Shown here: one piece after another, positions 5,498-6,226 of the stretch | Position numbering within the stretch: the first letter of the stretch is position 1 | Layout of the letters: every line of letters starts with the position of its first letter | NCBI GenBank assembly: GCA_007120575.1 | Contig: SKNJ01000223.1 | Span: forward strand, 1-6,226 | DNA from: Thioalkalivibrio sp. | GTDB taxonomy: Bacteria > Pseudomonadota > Gammaproteobacteria > Ectothiorhodospirales > Ectothiorhodospiraceae | Length of the DNA: 6,226 nt | Direction: 5' to 3' | Made by a program: the position numbers and the translations under genes | Notes under the pieces: generated by a model | Told to the model about the DNA's origin: nothing | Database searches by the model: none | Seen by the model: the letters and a program-made list of their open reading frames with translations, nothing else

Positions 5498-5859
5498 AGA
5501 AATTTTTTGTGTTTTTTATGGTTATTTTGTTTGGAGCGTCTCTGGCCTTTGCCGGGGGTAACACACCCAGGAGCTTGTGGGATGAGTTCCGGGAAAATCA
5601 ATTCAGGTTTGAAAACACCTATACAGGGAAAAGGACGACCATCACCGGGGAGGTCAGCAGGGTCAGCCGGGCCGTGTCCGGTACGCCCACAGTGTCACTT
5701 ACGGCCGGGGGGATTTCAGCCGTAGTCTGTTATTTTCCTGACGCGGCCGCGGCCTCCCTGGCCAATATTAACCCACAGCAGAAAATCACCCTGTCTGGTG
5801 TTTACAAAAGAAAAATGCTTACCTCCCTATTCTTTGAGGACTGCCGCCTGGTCAGATAA
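5494..5859 (+). CDS. Secreted OB-fold (tRNA_anti-like) protein, probable lysogenic accessory gene
   Basis: A 121-residue protein with a clear Sec signal peptide: KK at the N-terminus, a hydrophobic core (FFVFFMVILFGASL) and an AFA cleavage site before G21. The mature part (about 28-120) resembles the OB-fold 'tRNA_anti-like' family of small periplasmic proteins: SLWDEFRENQFRFENTYTGK, a β-strand-rich stretch TTITGEVSRVSR, then PQQKITLSGVYKRK and a final FFEDCRLV. Its role is unknown. Two cysteines (79 and 117) remain in the mature chain and could form a disulfide in the periplasm. The ATG has GGAGAGGA just upstream. The gene stands alone, with its own -10 box and a strong terminator, next to the repressor. 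This is where many prophages keep genes expressed in the lysogen, such as superinfection exclusion or host-fitness genes. The location supports, but does not prove, that role. Confidence 0.8.
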   Translation: MKKFFVFFMVILFGASLAFAGGNTPRSLWDEFRENQFRFENTYTGKRTTITGEVSRVSRAVSGTPTVSLTAGGISAVVCYFPDAAAASLANINPQQKITLSGVYKRKMLTSLFFEDCRLVR

Positions 5860-5876
5860 CTGACCGCCTCCACCAT

Positions 5877-5902
5877 GCCCGCCAAATGGCGGGCTTTTTT
5901 TT
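5877..5902 (+). terminator. Strong intrinsic terminator
   Basis: GCCCGCC (5877-5883) pairs perfectly with GGCGGGC (5888-5894) around an AAAT loop and is followed by eight T. It lies 18 bp past the stop of the secreted-protein gene and insulates the repressor/accessory block from the rightward promoter downstream. Confidence 0.93.
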
Positions 5903-5910
5903 GCCTAAAT

Positions 5911-5930
5911 ATAATTATTTTTAACTTTTT
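5911..5930 (+). repeat. Third copy of the operator core
   Basis: ATAATTATTTTTAACTTT (5911-5928) differs at one base from the core in the two promoters and lies exactly 40 bp upstream of the copy at 5951. It lacks a TTGACA box, so it is probably an accessory binding site. Forty bp is close to four helical turns, so proteins on both sites would face the same side of the DNA. Confidence 0.6.
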
Positions 5931-5943
5931 ATTTATTTATAGG

Positions 5944-5973
5944 TTGACAAATAATTATTTTTAAGTTTAGAGT
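5944..5973 (+). promoter_or_regulatory. Rightward promoter, near-duplicate of the leftward early promoter
   Basis: Perfect TTGACA (5944-5949) is followed after 18 bp by TAGAGT (5968-5973), in the same register as the leftward promoter. TTTAGA (5966-5971) is an alternative -10. The spacer repeats the 19-nt core ATAATTATTTTTAAGTTTA, and GTTGCAAC, a perfect palindrome, follows at 5972-5979. Its -10 is weaker than that of the leftward copy, so it may need activation. It would drive the gene at 6112. Confidence 0.65.
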
Positions 5974-5990
5974 TGCAACCAACAGCACAA

Positions 5991-6064
5991 AAACCGGCTC
6001 TTGAGTGAGCTTCCGGTTTCGCTGTTATCTCCGTCAAGCGACTCCACGACAAGCCTCTGACGGA
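5991..6064 (+). promoter_or_regulatory. Structured 5' leader with two hairpins
   Basis: The leader before the gene at 6112 is about 130 nt and can fold into two hairpins. In the first (5991-6019), AAACCG pairs with CGGTTT and GCTC with GAGC, separated by a small bulge. In the second, TCCGTCA (6030-6036) pairs perfectly with TGACGGA (6058-6064) around a 21-nt loop. Neither is followed by a U tract, so they are not ordinary terminators. Antitermination, translational control or mRNA protection are possible. A minus-strand ORF across this stretch has no support. Confidence 0.45.
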
Positions 6065-6111
6065 ACAGGCGGCAGAGGAAAGGAAATTTCAACCGCAACC
6101 GGGAGGGCACC

Positions 6112-6226
6112 ATGTACCTAACGCCATTCGAGGCACAGCAGAAAACGTGCATTCACGCGCACCAGGTCAGACTGATGTCCATCGCCCTGGAAATGTCGTC
6201 GCTGGAGCTGCCTTCAGGCGATGCCA
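6112..6226 (+). CDS. Hypothetical protein, N-terminus only (runs off the window)
   Basis: The frame opens with ATG at 6112, preceded by GGGAGGG about 5 bases upstream, and stays open for 38 codons to the window edge. The visible residues begin MYLTPFEAQQKTCIHAHQ and continue with a helical, Met/Leu-rich segment (VRLMSIALEMSSLELP). I do not recognise it and no motif is complete. It is the first gene of a rightward operon driven by the promoter that copies the leftward early promoter, so it is probably expressed under the same regulator as the replication block. GC-rich codon use, good spacing of the ribosome binding site and the structured leader support a real gene. Confidence 0.65.
   Translation, partial: MYLTPFEAQQKTCIHAHQVRLMSIALEMSSLELPSGDA

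Noticed and set aside
5967..6152. Minus-strand frame of 61 codons
   Set aside because: It runs antisense through the rightward promoter, the structured leader and the start of the plus-strand gene, and has no ribosome binding site or motif.

Overview
The window looks like the early and immunity region of a temperate phage, or of a related integrated element, in a GC-rich bacterium. The coding style resembles Desulfovibrio-type Deltaproteobacteria, but this host guess is an inference and no host marker gene is present. Replication genes are GC-rich. The immunity switch (about 4275-5500) and two noncoding control regions (1373-1648 and 5903-5985) are strikingly AT-rich.

Left two thirds (1-4727) are transcribed on the minus strand, so reading goes from right to left. 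In transcription order this block holds a small Cro-like HTH regulator (4488-4727), a small ribbon-helix-helix-like protein (4275-4487), a possible 26-residue microprotein or frameshift extension (4198-4278), and a phage-type deoxynucleoside monophosphate kinase (3476-4075). It continues with a coupled 90-residue protein of unknown function (3204-3476), an SF3/D5-family replicative helicase (1649-3214), a 276-bp AT-rich noncoding region with about eleven copies of a short motif (1373-1648), and a CHC2-TOPRIM DnaG-like primase (1-1372) whose 3' end lies outside the window. Primase and helicase are separate genes here, and the motif-rich region between them is a good candidate for the element's replication origin and/or the primase control region.

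Right third is on the plus strand. A CI-like repressor with an HTH N-terminus and a coiled-coil C-terminus but no self-cleaving peptidase domain (4789-5334) diverges from the Cro-like gene, giving a lambda-style switch. It is followed by a secreted OB-fold-like protein (5494-5859) with its own -10 element and a strong terminator, a typical lysogenic accessory ('moron') arrangement. A further AT-rich control region, a structured leader of about 130 nt and the start of an unrecognised plus-strand gene (6112 onward) close the window.

The most interesting signal is a promoter/operator module used twice. The minus early promoter inside the switch (4757-4795) and the plus promoter at 5944-5982 match at 32 of 36 aligned positions without gaps, in opposite orientations, and a third partial copy sits exactly 40 bp upstream of the second. 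One regulator therefore probably controls both the replication operon and the rightward operon, with the repressor and accessory gene lying between the two copies.
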